Notes: a model not told the origin generated them from the letters alone. A DNA stretch of 64,000 nucleotides from JAKLFA01 sp038222225 (GCA_038222225.1 JBBRHV010000002.1:36575-100574); one strand, 5' to 3'; counted from the first letter of the stretch, positions 26,190-35,154 are shown. Translations and numbers: made by a program.

Positions 26190-27350
26190 TCAACCTTTCA
26201 CCACCGCCAACGGCTTTAATTCAATCACCGGTTCAACCAGATCCTGTTGCTCATCCATGACAATATTGATATCTTTATACGCACTTGAGGCCTCATCCAG
26301 ATCGCGCCTGCTGCGGATGGAATGCAGAATCCCCTGCGTTTCAAGCTTCTGTTGCTCAGCCGCCAGATCCAATACTTTACAGGCACGATGCCGGCTCATC
26401 CGGCGTCCAGCCCCATGGGAACAGGAACAAAAACTTTCCGGATTTCCTTTGCCCTTAACAATATAAGATGACGTTCCCTGAGAACCGGGAATAATACCGA
26501 TCTCCCCTTGATACGCGGCAGTTGCCCCTTTGCGATGAACCCAAACCTTCTTGCCGAAGTGCTCTTCCAACGCGGCATAATTATGGTGAATGTTGATCAT
26601 TTGCCCGAACTCACATGAAAGCACATACAAAAATGCTTTCTGAATGTATTCGATCATCAGTTCCCGATTTCGAAAAGCAAATTCAAGGGCAAAATTCATG
26701 GCTTGAATATATTCATCAAACTCCCGGCAATCATTGGGCAGAAAGGCCAACCCGCCTTCTCCATTATATTGAGGCAGCTTCGGAAATCTCTTGGCGTCGA
26801 CTTTTTGAGCTTTTTGATTATATTCTTTGGCAATCTTATACCCAAAATTCCGACTTCCTGAATGCACCATGACCCAAATAAAACCGTCTGACCCTTTTTG
26901 AATTTCAATGAAATGATTTCCGCCGCCTAAAGAACCAAGCTGACGGCGCGCAGACTCCAGTTCTCTCTCCACAACCGCGACCCGCGGAGCCCGGAAGAAA
27001 CCATCCCACTTCTGCGCTTTTTTGTGGTGATTAAATCCTAACGGAATGTAGGCGCGAATACCCGCTAAAACCTTTTTCAGATCTTCAATAGAAATTTCCC
27101 GCAATGACGTGCGCACCGCGCTCATACCGCAGCCAATATCGACACCGACAGCATTCGGGATAACGGTATCCACACAGGCCGCCACCCCGCCGATCGGCAT
27201 TCCATATCCGGAATGCGCATCCGGCATCAGGCACACATGTTCGTACATAAACGGCAGCGCGGCCACATCCCGCGCTTGATTTAAAGCGTCCTCTTCCGGC
27301 GTATTGCACCAGCTTTGAATGGGGACTCCATTGCTTTGAATTGTTTTCAT
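26190..27350 (-). CDS. rtcB: RNA-splicing ligase RtcB
   Basis: Joins RNA 2',3'-cyclic phosphate or 3'-phosphate ends to 5'-hydroxyl ends, using GTP and manganese. The 386-aa protein has MPDAHSGYGMPIGG, VGVDIGCGMSAVRT with the metal cysteine, LGGGNHFIEIQ, MVHSGSRNFGYKIAKEY and CSCSHGAGRRMSR with the guanylated histidine. No archease or RtcA gene is adjacent. Its neighbours (dinB, rmuC) suggest a repair context. ATG follows a GAAGGGA site. Confidence 0.95.
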   Translation of the reverse strand: MKTIQSNGVPIQSWCNTPEEDALNQARDVAALPFMYEHVCLMPDAHSGYGMPIGGVAACVDTVIPNAVGVDIGCGMSAVRTSLREISIEDLKKVLAGIRAYIPLGFNHHKKAQKWDGFFRAPRVAVVERELESARRQLGSLGGGNHFIEIQKGSDGFIWVMVHSGSRNFGYKIAKEYNQKAQKVDAKRFPKLPQYNGEGGLAFLPNDCREFDEYIQAMNFALEFAFRNRELMIEYIQKAFLYVLSCEFGQMINIHHNYAALEEHFGKKVWVHRKGATAAYQGEIGIIPGSQGTSSYIVKGKGNPESFCSCSHGAGRRMSRHRACKVLDLAAEQQKLETQGILHSIRSRRDLDEASSAYKDINIVMDEQQDLVEPVIELKPLAVVKG

Positions 27351-27391
27351 CCTATCCCTTCTTTCACCGGTCTCTCAAAATCATCACAGGC

Positions 27392-28555
27392 CTAGACCCC
27401 GGCCCTGCCGATCGACTGTTCACCAAACCGGTCTTTAATATCATCCACCACCTGATGAATCGCCTCCTGGCGCTGACTTTTCTTGTCTGAAAACAGACTT
27501 TCCTGAACATAGCCATCTTCAAAATTAGAAACACGCACCCCCACCAAACGGATCGATTCGCCTTTATTGTAATGTTTTAAAAATAAATTTCGAACTGTTT
27601 TGAAAAGCACCTCCACATGATTCGTCCGCTCAGGAAGAGTCAAGGCGTGGGAGTGTGTATAAAACCCCTTTAACCGCACTTTCAGCGTTACGGTTCGTCC
27701 CTTCAGTTCATAACTCCGCAGGCGGCGGGATACTTTTTCTGAAAGCTTCAAAAGCGTCTCTCTGACGCGCTGGTGATCCGCCGTATCTTCATCAAACGTT
27801 TCTTCATTCGAAACGGATTTCACTTCATCGCCGGCCTCCACGGGACGGTCATCAATCCCTTTAGCCAACTGATACAAATGCTCTCCGTGCAGACCGAATC
27901 GCTCCTTTAAAAAGGACAACTTCTGTTTCGCCAAATCCCCAATGGTCTTGATCCCAAAGGATTGCAGAGCTTCCTCCGTTTTGGGACCCACCCCCCACAA
28001 TCGATGGATGGCCAGCGGCCAGAGAAATTCTTGAATTCGATCCGGGTCAACGATTACCAGCCCATCAGGCTTTTGGAGATCAGAGGCGATCTTGGCCAAC
28101 ATCTTGTTAGGCGCGCTCCCCACCGAAACCGTCAGTCCAGTTTGATTTCGCACCGAATCCTTGAGTTTTTGAGCTGCCTCCTGCGGGCAGCCGAACAAAT
28201 GGCAGGAACCGGTCATATCCAAGAAAGCCTCATCAACGCTGACCGGCTCGGCCTGAGGGCTGAACTGCTCAAACACCATAAAAACTTGATCCGCCGCCAC
28301 CTGATACCGCTCCATATCCGGATGAAGATAAATCCCGCTCGGGCAACGACGATATGCCTCTGAGATCGGCATAGCGGAACGCACCCCGAACTTGCGCGCC
28401 TCATACGAACAGGTTGCCACCACCCCGCGCCCTTTCCCGCCTTTAGGGTCAGACCCGATAATGACCGGTTTTCCTTTTAATGAAGGATCATCGCGCTGTT
28501 CAACGCTCGCAAAAAACGCGTCCAAGTCAATATGAAAAATAATTCGCTGCTCCAT
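27392..28555 (-). CDS. dinB: DNA polymerase IV (Y family)
   Basis: Error-prone translesion polymerase. The 387-aa protein shows IIFHIDLDAFFASVEQ and SVDEAFLDMTGS, which carry the catalytic acidic residues, the palm and thumb with HhH segments (LWGVGPKTEEALQSFGIKTIGDL), and the little-finger domain (about residues 240-355). The C-terminus lacks a clear clamp-binding peptide. The ATG has no ribosome binding site and lies 8 bases after a -10 hexamer. No LexA box was recognised. Confidence 0.94.
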   Translation of the reverse strand: MEQRIIFHIDLDAFFASVEQRDDPSLKGKPVIIGSDPKGGKGRGVVATCSYEARKFGVRSAMPISEAYRRCPSGIYLHPDMERYQVAADQVFMVFEQFSPQAEPVSVDEAFLDMTGSCHLFGCPQEAAQKLKDSVRNQTGLTVSVGSAPNKMLAKIASDLQKPDGLVIVDPDRIQEFLWPLAIHRLWGVGPKTEEALQSFGIKTIGDLAKQKLSFLKERFGLHGEHLYQLAKGIDDRPVEAGDEVKSVSNEETFDEDTADHQRVRETLLKLSEKVSRRLRSYELKGRTVTLKVRLKGFYTHSHALTLPERTNHVEVLFKTVRNLFLKHYNKGESIRLVGVRVSNFEDGYVQESLFSDKKSQRQEAIHQVVDDIKDRFGEQSIGRAGV

Positions 28556-28563
28556 CGACTGTT

Positions 28564-28592
28564 ATTGTATGAACAGACTCAATATCCGTCAA
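28564..28592 (-). promoter_or_regulatory. Promoter for dinB giving a leaderless or near-leaderless mRNA
   Basis: Minus strand: -35 TTGACG (28587-28592), 17-base spacer, -10 TACAAT (28564-28569). Transcription should start within a few bases of the dinB ATG at 28555. Confidence 0.6.
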
Positions 28593-28711
28593 ATAGAACA
28601 TCTCTTCCAACGTCTTTTTAAAAAACGCGGCAAAAAAACTTTTCTGCGATGATCTTTTTCGTTTTCAGCATTCACCGTCGACAATTTTCCATTTTCTCGC
28701 AAATTTAATCC

Positions 28712-28739
28712 TTGCATCCAATGTCGCTTTTGGTATAAT
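28712..28739 (+). promoter_or_regulatory. Promoter for the 73-aa orphan gene
   Basis: Plus strand: -35 TTGCAT (28712-28717), 16-base spacer, perfect -10 TATAAT (28734-28739), 44 bases upstream of the ATG at 28784. The 28556-28783 gap holds nothing else recognised besides the dinB promoter. Confidence 0.75.
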
Positions 28740-28783
28740 TATTTTCCTTTCTTGCGGTGGAATATCTACAAAGGAGACGTGAT

Positions 28784-29005
28784 ATGAAGAGCACAACACA
28801 ATACAGTTTCTTAAATGATTCCTATGCCTATTTTGAAATCCGTAAACATAAATGGCTCTTAAGTGAAAACGCTCACCGTGAAATCGGCTTTGCGACTGCA
28901 GCTGTTGATTGGATCACCCATTATGGTGATACGTGGAAGTTTTACCGCTTTAGCGCGCTCTTTAATCCTGAACACCATCAATTCAAGAGTTTAAGCTGCT
29001 CCTAA
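28784..29005 (+). CDS. Conserved-looking small protein of unknown function
   Basis: A 73-aa protein with a strong promoter and an AAAGGAGA ribosome binding site 7 bases before the ATG, so it is very likely translated. It has no signal peptide or membrane segment and is rich in aromatic residues (7 Phe, 4 Tyr, 3 Trp), with a central HREIGFATAAVDWITHYGDTW. I do not recognise the family. It is a lone plus-strand gene; its stop is 1 base from the end of the convergent glycosylase gene, and no separate terminator is visible. Confidence 0.75.
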   Translation: MKSTTQYSFLNDSYAYFEIRKHKWLLSENAHREIGFATAAVDWITHYGDTWKFYRFSALFNPEHHQFKSLSCS

Positions 29006-29006
29006 C

Positions 29007-29714
29007 CTACGAAGTTGCCGCAGAGCCGGTTCGGCATTTTTTTTGAAGAGGGCATCCCGCGCAAACAGGTCGCGTGTGGCAATGTTCTTTGGCGAGACGG
29101 ACGATCAGAGCGTGGTATTCATTATAAAGCGCGGCATCCGCCAAATACTCCATAAAAAAACGCTGGGCCTGGCCATAGTCCGCGTTATTCTCTATTAAAC
29201 CGTAACGGCTGAAGATCCGTTTGGTATAGGCGTCCACCACAAAGACCGGCCGATTGAACGCATACAAAAGAATGGAATCCGCTGTCTCCGGTCCAACGCC
29301 GTTCACAGCCAAGACCCTCTCCCGCAACTCCTCCAACGGCATAACCCGAAAGGCCCGCCAGCTTGAACGCATATCCTCAACGAAAAATTTAGCGAAATTT
29401 TTCAGCCTGCGCGCCTTGATATTGAAATACCCCGCCGGACGGATATGCCCGGCAACGGTGTTTTCATCTGCTTTATAAAGTCTGCCGAAATTCAAAAGCC
29501 CGGCCGTTCGCAGATTATTCAGCGCCTTTTCGACATTCTGCCAATGAGTATTTTGTGTCAGAATCGCGCCGATGATCATCTCGGTCTTGGTACGGCCCGG
29601 CCACCACCCCTGGGGACCGAAACGGAAAAACAATAATTTATAAATGGAGTATACTTGTTTCGAACAAATATTGTTCATAGGAAAAGCCCATGACCCGGCG
29701 TTTGTAAAACGCAT
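29007..29714 (-). CDS. Endonuclease III-like DNA glycosylase (HhH-GPD)
   Basis: Base-excision repair enzyme. The up to 235-aa protein has the HhH-GPD core with VNGVGPETADSILLYAF and the catalytic aspartate in VFVVDAYTKRI, and an iron-sulphur cluster motif at the C-terminus (CHTRPVCAGCPLQKKC). The lyase lysine of EndoIII is Glu in this helix-hairpin-helix (GPETAD instead of GRKTAN), as in MagIII-type 3-methyladenine glycosylases, so a monofunctional alkyl-base glycosylase is likelier than Nth. A second ATG at 29678 is an alternative start; neither has a strong ribosome site. Confidence 0.85.
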   Translation of the reverse strand: MRFTNAGSWAFPMNNICSKQVYSIYKLLFFRFGPQGWWPGRTKTEMIIGAILTQNTHWQNVEKALNNLRTAGLLNFGRLYKADENTVAGHIRPAGYFNIKARRLKNFAKFFVEDMRSSWRAFRVMPLEELRERVLAVNGVGPETADSILLYAFNRPVFVVDAYTKRIFSRYGLIENNADYGQAQRFFMEYLADAALYNEYHALIVRLAKEHCHTRPVCAGCPLQKKCRTGSAATS

Positions 29715-29742
29715 GAGCTGCCAGTCGTGAGTGCGGATTTCA

Positions 29743-29871
29743 TTATCTTCGCCGTGATTTGGACTTTAGAATCTCTTCATAACCCCAGTCCTTTTCCTTC
29801 TTCGGCTTCGCTTCACCTCCCACAGAAACCTCCCGTGGGTCCATCTTGTTTTTACGAGGTTTCTTACTCAC
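29743..29871 (-). CDS. Small basic protein, GTG start
   Basis: A 42-aa frame starting VSKKPRKNKMDPREV and ending EEILKSKSRRR. A GGGAGGT ribosome binding site lies 5 bases before the GTG at 29871, and the frame sits 18 bases after the lipoprotein gene and 28 bases before the glycosylase gene on the same strand. About 40 percent of residues are Lys, Arg or Glu; the middle DWGYEE is distinctive. Function unknown; it could be a nucleic-acid-associated peptide. Support is the ribosome site and packing only. Confidence 0.5.
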   Translation of the reverse strand: MSKKPRKNKMDPREVSVGGEAKPKKEKDWGYEEILKSKSRRR

Positions 29872-29889
29872 CCAAGACCTCCCTCTGTG

Positions 29890-30381
29890 TTACTGCGTTA
29901 GCTCGGCCTTCTCCTGATCCCATTCCAAAAGATTCCCATCAAAATCAAAATACAAATAGATCTTATCTGTATTTTTAAATTCTGTGGCATGACGGTAGAG
30001 CCACTCTTCCACCGGCCGGCCGTTATGCTCGGCCACACGGGCGAAAACCGGCTTCCCGAAATCCATACGGATCTGAGCAGCATTTTTGTATTTTTTGAAA
30101 CCCTCTTCGCTGATGCTGACGGCCAGGGCATCAAACTTCTGATTCTGTTTCTGAACCTCTTCTGAAATTTTAGTCTGTTCTTGCGAATACCTTTTCAATG
30201 TCAGCAATTGCGGTAAATGCTGGACCTTCTTCACAAACCCGCAACCAGCAAAAAAGACACATGACACAAGACATCCCACACAAACTAAACGTTTGTATAG
30301 GGACCAATCCTGGGAATCCTGACGAATTCCGCAGGGCAGGACACAAACAACAATATATTTTTTAAGAAAAGAAAATTTCAC
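29890..30381 (-). CDS. Putative lipoprotein, unknown function
   Basis: A protein of about 163 aa if it starts at the GTG at 30381, which has GGGGGAG immediately upstream (spacing rather short). A hydrophobic stretch ends in a lipobox, VFFAGC, followed by a helix rich in Lys and Gln (QEQTKISEEVQKQNQKF) and a C-terminal alpha/beta part (RPVEEWLYRH, KIYLYFDFDGNLLEWD) resembling SmpA/OmlA-like lipoproteins that sit near the Bam complex. The region before the lipobox is unusually long, so the true start is uncertain; a non-ATG start further upstream (30441) is also open. Confidence 0.6.
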   Translation of the reverse strand: MKFSFLKKYIVVCVLPCGIRQDSQDWSLYKRLVCVGCLVSCVFFAGCGFVKKVQHLPQLLTLKRYSQEQTKISEEVQKQNQKFDALAVSISEEGFKKYKNAAQIRMDFGKPVFARVAEHNGRPVEEWLYRHATEFKNTDKIYLYFDFDGNLLEWDQEKAELTQ

Positions 30382-30461
30382 GACTCCCCCTTTGATCTTC
30401 AGCGATCCTATCCTAACAAAAAGTTTTTCCTGGATCCACACAAAACTCTTCTGCCGTAACC

Positions 30462-32411
30462 CTACTTGCCCTTCTGAATCAAGTCATACTCTGCTTTTAA
30501 TTCCTTGATCTGCGTGGACAACTGACGCTGTTCCTTGGGAATCTCCTTCAGCCGATTTCCATACTCCCTCAAAAGCTCCGGGTCCTTCCCATAAGAATTC
30601 GAGATCATTCGGGCCTTAACATAACTTTCCGTGTCTGCCTCTTTGCTCTGCTTTTCCAGCTTGTTAATCTCGGTCTTGATCTGAGACATCCGCTTTAACG
30701 CCGCCTTGTGTTTTTCTCTGCCGATCCTAGCTTTCTGATTCTCCGGCTGAAGCTTGTTCTTTTTATTCTGTCCGGCCGCCGTCCCTCTCAAGGCCTGATA
30801 AGAGTCATCCGAATTTTCTGAATTCGGAATAAGACCGTGCTTCTTATCTAAATAATATTCCAATCCTCCCGGATAATTTCTGATTTGCCCCTCATTCACT
30901 TCAATAATATGGTCTGCTACTTCCTTCACAAAAAAAAGATCGTGACTTATAAAACACAGCGTTCCTTCATAACTCCGAAAAGCTTTCGTCAGCGCTTCAA
31001 CCCCGTGGATGTCCAAATGTGTTGTCGGCTCATCCAAAAGAATAAAATTCGGCGGATTGATCAGAAGTTTCGCCAGGATCAGGCGGCTCTTCTCCCCACC
31101 GGAAAGAACTTTGACCATCTTAAAAACATCATCCCCGTGAAAATTGAACAACCCCAAAAGCGAACGCATCTGGCCCGCCGGAATAGAGGTTGTTGTCGCC
31201 GAACCCAATTCATCAAGAACCGTGCGGTTCGGGTTTAAGACATCCAGCCGCGTCTGAGAAAAATATCCGCGCTTCACATTATGCCCCAATTTCAGGATTC
31301 CCCGATCCGGCTCAAGGATTCCGGCCAACATTTTCAAAAGCGTCGATTTTCCGGCACCGTTGGGACCGACCAAACAGAGTTTCTGTCCCCGGATCAATTC
31401 AAGCTGCAGGCCATCATAAATTTTTTGTGTGCCGTAGGCCTTACAAACCCCCTCCATGCTGGCCACCACATACCCGCTCTGCCCGGTGACGGGAACTTCG
31501 AAATCCTTGATACTTTGATAGTCCCGCGCCAACTCCGGCGCGTCCAAACGCTCAAGCATTTTCCGTTTATTACGTACGGCAGCGGCACGGTTCGGCTGCG
31601 CGTGAAACCGCTGCGCAAATTGTTCCAGCTGTTGACGCTTTTTCTCGATCACTTTGCGCTGGCGCTCAAGATGCTTTTGCCCGATATTTTTCTGAGCTTC
31701 ATAGTCTTCATAATTCCCCTTCACCTTCGACATCTGGCCGTTTTCAAGCAGGATCGTGTAATTGGTGACGTCATTCAAAAAAATCTTATCATGCGAGATC
31801 ATCACAAACGTGCCCTGGTAACCGGCTAAAAAATCTTTCAGCCATAAGGTCGCGCTTAAATCCAAATAATTTGTCGGCTCATCCAAAAGAAGCAGATCAT
31901 AGGGATAGACCAACAACTTCGCCAACAGCGTGCGCATCTGCCAACCACCGCTCATCTGCAGAACGGGCTTATGAAAATCCTTCTCGGAAAAACCCAAGCC
32001 CATCAGAACTTTTTCCGCCTTATGTTCGATATCATAAATTCCCAAAACTTCCAATTCCTGCGCCACATCCCCGTAACGTGCGGTTGCCGCCAGCCCTTTC
32101 TCCTCCAATTGCCGCTTTTCTCTAACAAGGGATTTGATCTTGTCGTCACCGGACGCGACCTCTTCCAAAACCGTCCGCTCAGATTTAAAACTCGCCTCCT
32201 GCGGCAAATACCCGACCCTCAAATTTTTCTGCCGCTGGACATCACCCTCCGTGGATTCCATTTCTCCGCGAAGGATCGAAAATAATGTGCTTTTACCCGA
32301 ACCATTAGGGCCGGTCAAACCGATCTTTTCCCCGGGAAAAATGCTTAAAGACACATCCTTGAACAACACCCGGCCGGTAAAATTTTTTGACAAATTCGTG
32401 ATCGTGATCAT
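30462..32411 (-). CDS. ABC-F family ATPase (Uup/YdiF type)
   Basis: A soluble 649-aa protein with two fused ATPase domains and no membrane domain. Walker A motifs are GLTGPNGSGKST and LVGPNGAGKST; signatures are LQMSGGWQMRT and KVLSGGEKSRL; Walker B motifs precede DEPTNYLDLSA and DEPTTHLDIHG. The P-site linker (about residues 245-320) and a C-terminal coiled coil (about 560-649) are typical. ABC-F proteins act on the ribosome to relieve stalling; the C-terminal coil recalls Uup, which binds DNA or rRNA. The start overlaps the next gene by 4 bases. Confidence 0.9.
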   Translation of the reverse strand: MITITNLSKNFTGRVLFKDVSLSIFPGEKIGLTGPNGSGKSTLFSILRGEMESTEGDVQRQKNLRVGYLPQEASFKSERTVLEEVASGDDKIKSLVREKRQLEEKGLAATARYGDVAQELEVLGIYDIEHKAEKVLMGLGFSEKDFHKPVLQMSGGWQMRTLLAKLLVYPYDLLLLDEPTNYLDLSATLWLKDFLAGYQGTFVMISHDKIFLNDVTNYTILLENGQMSKVKGNYEDYEAQKNIGQKHLERQRKVIEKKRQQLEQFAQRFHAQPNRAAAVRNKRKMLERLDAPELARDYQSIKDFEVPVTGQSGYVVASMEGVCKAYGTQKIYDGLQLELIRGQKLCLVGPNGAGKSTLLKMLAGILEPDRGILKLGHNVKRGYFSQTRLDVLNPNRTVLDELGSATTTSIPAGQMRSLLGLFNFHGDDVFKMVKVLSGGEKSRLILAKLLINPPNFILLDEPTTHLDIHGVEALTKAFRSYEGTLCFISHDLFFVKEVADHIIEVNEGQIRNYPGGLEYYLDKKHGLIPNSENSDDSYQALRGTAAGQNKKNKLQPENQKARIGREKHKAALKRMSQIKTEINKLEKQSKEADTESYVKARMISNSYGKDPELLREYGNRLKEIPKEQRQLSTQIKELKAEYDLIQKGK

Positions 32412-33151
32412 ATGTTTTTCGCCGCTATCTTTCCGCTCTCTTTTAACCGTCTCAGCTCATCTGCCGTGAGACGTCTCCATTTTCCCTTTAATAAGCTCCC
32501 CAGCTTCAAAGGCCCCTGCTGAATCCGTTTTAAATAGACAACCCCGTATCCCAACGCCTCACACATCCGGCGGATTTGACGTTTGCGTCCCTCATGGATC
32601 ACCAATTCAAAGCAAGTTTTTCCGCCGCGGGCAACCCGCCGGCTCAATTCCGCCGGAGACGTTTTCTTGCCGTCCAACTCAATGCCGTTGCATAATGTCT
32701 TGACATCCTGCTGCGCAAGGAGTCCTTCGACCGTCACCTCATAACGCTTCCCGATATCAAATTTTGGATGCGTTAACTCATACAAAAGATCTCCGTCATT
32801 GGTCAGAAGCAGCAGCCCTTCCGTATCTTTATCCAAACGCCCGACCGGATTTAAATGCCGCAACTCCGGCGGCAGAAGATCGGTGACGATCTTTTTCGCG
32901 AACGGATCTGCCCGTGTTGTCACAAACCCTGCGGGCTTATGCAACATCACATACTCATAACATTTCGTCTGAACCCGCTCTCCGTTGACAAAGACCTGGT
33001 CCCGGTCTGATCGGATCGGAAAGGACGGTTCCAAGACAGTCTTGCCATTAACCGCGACCACACCGGAAAGGATCAAATCCATGGCTTTTCTGCGGGAACA
33101 TACACCCGAATGAGATATAAAAACTTGCAGCCGCTCGGCCCCGTCCGTCAT
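32408..33151 (-). CDS. rluB: rRNA pseudouridine synthase, RluB/RsuA family
   Basis: Converts uridine to pseudouridine in rRNA. The 247-aa protein has an N-terminal S4 RNA-binding domain (RLQVFISHSGVCSRRKAMDLI) and a catalytic domain with NPVGRLDKDTEGLLLLTNDG, which holds the catalytic aspartate, plus the C-terminal HEGRKRQIRRM. RluB (23S) is the likelier assignment than RsuA (16S), but motifs alone do not decide. ATG at 33151 lies 4 bases after the upstream stop; a longer start at 33187 would overlap it. Confidence 0.9.
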   Translation of the reverse strand: MTDGAERLQVFISHSGVCSRRKAMDLILSGVVAVNGKTVLEPSFPIRSDRDQVFVNGERVQTKCYEYVMLHKPAGFVTTRADPFAKKIVTDLLPPELRHLNPVGRLDKDTEGLLLLTNDGDLLYELTHPKFDIGKRYEVTVEGLLAQQDVKTLCNGIELDGKKTSPAELSRRVARGGKTCFELVIHEGRKRQIRRMCEALGYGVVYLKRIQQGPLKLGSLLKGKWRRLTADELRRLKESGKIAAKNI

Positions 33152-33155
33152 CAGG

Positions 33156-33944
33156 TTACCGCCTTTGCCGTAAAGCTTCATAAACAAGAATCGCGGCTGT
33201 GTTGCTGACGTTCAGCGAATCCGCTTTACCGCGCATCGGAATAGACATTCTCACGTCCGCATGTTGAACCCAAAAATCCCTGAGGCCCTTGTCTTCAGAA
33301 CCCAAGACCAACGCGACCGCTCCCCTTAAATCGGTCGTATCATAGCTTTGCCGGCCGTCAGGGGTTGCCGCAATAATTTTTATGCTTAGTTTTCTTAAAA
33401 AATCATACGCTTCGGAAATACTAGCCTGCATGATCCTCATGGAAAAAACCGTTGCCGTGCTGGACCGGATCACATTCGGATTATACACATCCGTCCTTGA
33501 ATCAGCTAAAATCACAGCATCCACGCCAGCCCCGTCACAGCTCCTTAAAATGGCGCCCAAGTTGCCGGGCTTTTCAAGCTGATCCAGAACAACGATCAAA
33601 GGCCCAGACGTCAATCCGTTTTCACTTAAGATATGCTTGGCAACACGGCATGTCCCCAAAACCCCTTCTGCCCGCTGGCCGAAACACATTTTCTCGAACA
33701 CCAGACGCGAAACCTCTGTCAACTCCCGCCCCCAAGAACGGACCTCATCACAGGCGGTCTGCCCGCCAAAAGATTCCAGAATATCAAAACACACAAAAAT
33801 CTCATCGATCTCTGCCCGGCTTGCATGAGCCCGCTGCAGTTCTCTGAACCCGTCAATAACCGTTAAACCGAAAAGATCACGGTATTTTCGATGCTTCAGT
33901 TTTCCAACATGTTTGATGCGAGGATTCGCCGTACTGCTGATCAT
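33156..33944 (-). CDS. TrmH/SpoU-family RNA 2'-O-methyltransferase
   Basis: SAM-dependent methyltransferase with the trefoil-knot fold. The 262-aa protein has the substrate-binding N-terminal domain (TANPRIKHVGKLKHRKYR, VIDGFRE) and SPOUT motifs LEKPGNLGAILRSCDGAG, VALVLGSEDKGL and SIPMRGKADSLNVSNTAAI. The target, rRNA or tRNA, cannot be told. ATG at 33944 overlaps the upstream GH5 stop as ATGA, so the 51 open codons further upstream are not used. Confidence 0.92.
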   Translation of the reverse strand: MISSTANPRIKHVGKLKHRKYRDLFGLTVIDGFRELQRAHASRAEIDEIFVCFDILESFGGQTACDEVRSWGRELTEVSRLVFEKMCFGQRAEGVLGTCRVAKHILSENGLTSGPLIVVLDQLEKPGNLGAILRSCDGAGVDAVILADSRTDVYNPNVIRSSTATVFSMRIMQASISEAYDFLRKLSIKIIAATPDGRQSYDTTDLRGAVALVLGSEDKGLRDFWVQHADVRMSIPMRGKADSLNVSNTAAILVYEALRQRR

Positions 33945-35146
33945 GATGCCTTCGCCGCCTGTTTTAAAATGCCTGCCACTCCCTGATTGAGACAGAACTG
34001 TTGTGTCTTCCAAGACTTTACAATTTGAGCGCGATAGGTTTTCCAAAGGTCTGCATAGGTTTCCCAACCCATCTTGGGCCCGTGACGATTGACCCACGGT
34101 GCGTTCGGAAAATAACTATAGATGCCATCGGGAAACATATGACTCTTGATCGCTTTAAATGTCCAATATGTCCAATGAAACCCCGCCTGATTAAAACAAT
34201 CCAAAAGATCAATCAGCCACAGGTCCTCCCCCCATTCTCCGGCGCGGGAGTTGACCCCGAATTCTCCGACCAATACCGGCCGCTTTTTCTTTTGGGCATA
34301 CGTCCGATACTGATCAACCATCCGCTTTAAGGTGTTCCGGTTAAAAACGCCCTCCTTCGACCGCAAAGGATATCTCAACTCCGGAATAAAATTAAAAGTG
34401 AATTCGATCGGATGATAAAAATGAATGCTGAAAGCCAGCTGATCATCATCAAAATCCTCCAGCCCCTCCAGATCCATCGCCCACCGGTTGCCCTCCACAA
34501 AAACAATCTGTCTGGAGCCGGCCGAACGAATGGCCTGAATCGCCTTCTTATAAAACGCATTCAGCTTTTTGACATCCTTGACGACCGCTTCATTCAAAAG
34601 ATCATATCCGGCGACTGCCGTATGGTCTTTATAGCGATCCGCCAAATATCCCCACACCGCACAGGCCCTTTGCTGATAACGCAAAGAATTCCAGAATTGC
34701 GCCTTCCCCAAAGAATCAGAATGCCAATCATGATTCTGCGCACCGGGAGCCGCATGCATATCCAGGATAACCTTCACATCAACATCTTTAGCCCATCGGA
34801 GGGCCCGATCAAGATGCGCCACGCCCGCTGGATTGATTTTAAAAGGCGCCGCTTCAATCAAACCACAATGAAACGGCAGACGGACACAGTTAAAACCCAA
34901 TTGTTTAACCCGCTCAAAATCTGCGCGCTGAATAAACTGCTGCTCAAAAGCCTGTTCAAAATCTGCCAGCGCGTTTTTTCCCAGCCTTTGAGCAAAATCT
35001 TTTTTAAAGGCCTGAACCGCAATATTGCGGGCACCCATAATATAGCCTTCCATCATCAGCCATCCGCCGAAATTGACACCCTTAAGCTGAACCGGATTTC
35101 TACCGTCTATGATCTTCCCGTTACAAATGTGCATACTCTTCATCAT
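33941..35146 (-). CDS. Glycoside hydrolase family 5 protein (cytoplasmic)
   Basis: A 401-aa TIM-barrel hydrolase of the cellulase/exoglucanase type. Seen are LKGVNFGGWLMMEGY near the N-terminus, FNCVRLPFHCGLIE, LDMHAAPGAQNHDWHS, the acid/base glutamate in YDLLNEAV, HFYHPIEF, and the nucleophile glutamate in VGEFGVNSRAGEW. No signal peptide is visible, so it would act inside the cell or on imported or lipid-linked glycans. ATG at 35146 is preferred over a TTG at 35158. Sugar specificity cannot be told. It overlaps the RNA methyltransferase gene. Confidence 0.88.
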   Translation of the reverse strand: MMKSMHICNGKIIDGRNPVQLKGVNFGGWLMMEGYIMGARNIAVQAFKKDFAQRLGKNALADFEQAFEQQFIQRADFERVKQLGFNCVRLPFHCGLIEAAPFKINPAGVAHLDRALRWAKDVDVKVILDMHAAPGAQNHDWHSDSLGKAQFWNSLRYQQRACAVWGYLADRYKDHTAVAGYDLLNEAVVKDVKKLNAFYKKAIQAIRSAGSRQIVFVEGNRWAMDLEGLEDFDDDQLAFSIHFYHPIEFTFNFIPELRYPLRSKEGVFNRNTLKRMVDQYRTYAQKKKRPVLVGEFGVNSRAGEWGEDLWLIDLLDCFNQAGFHWTYWTFKAIKSHMFPDGIYSYFPNAPWVNRHGPKMGWETYADLWKTYRAQIVKSWKTQQFCLNQGVAGILKQAAKAS

Positions 35147-35154
35147 CCAGGCTC

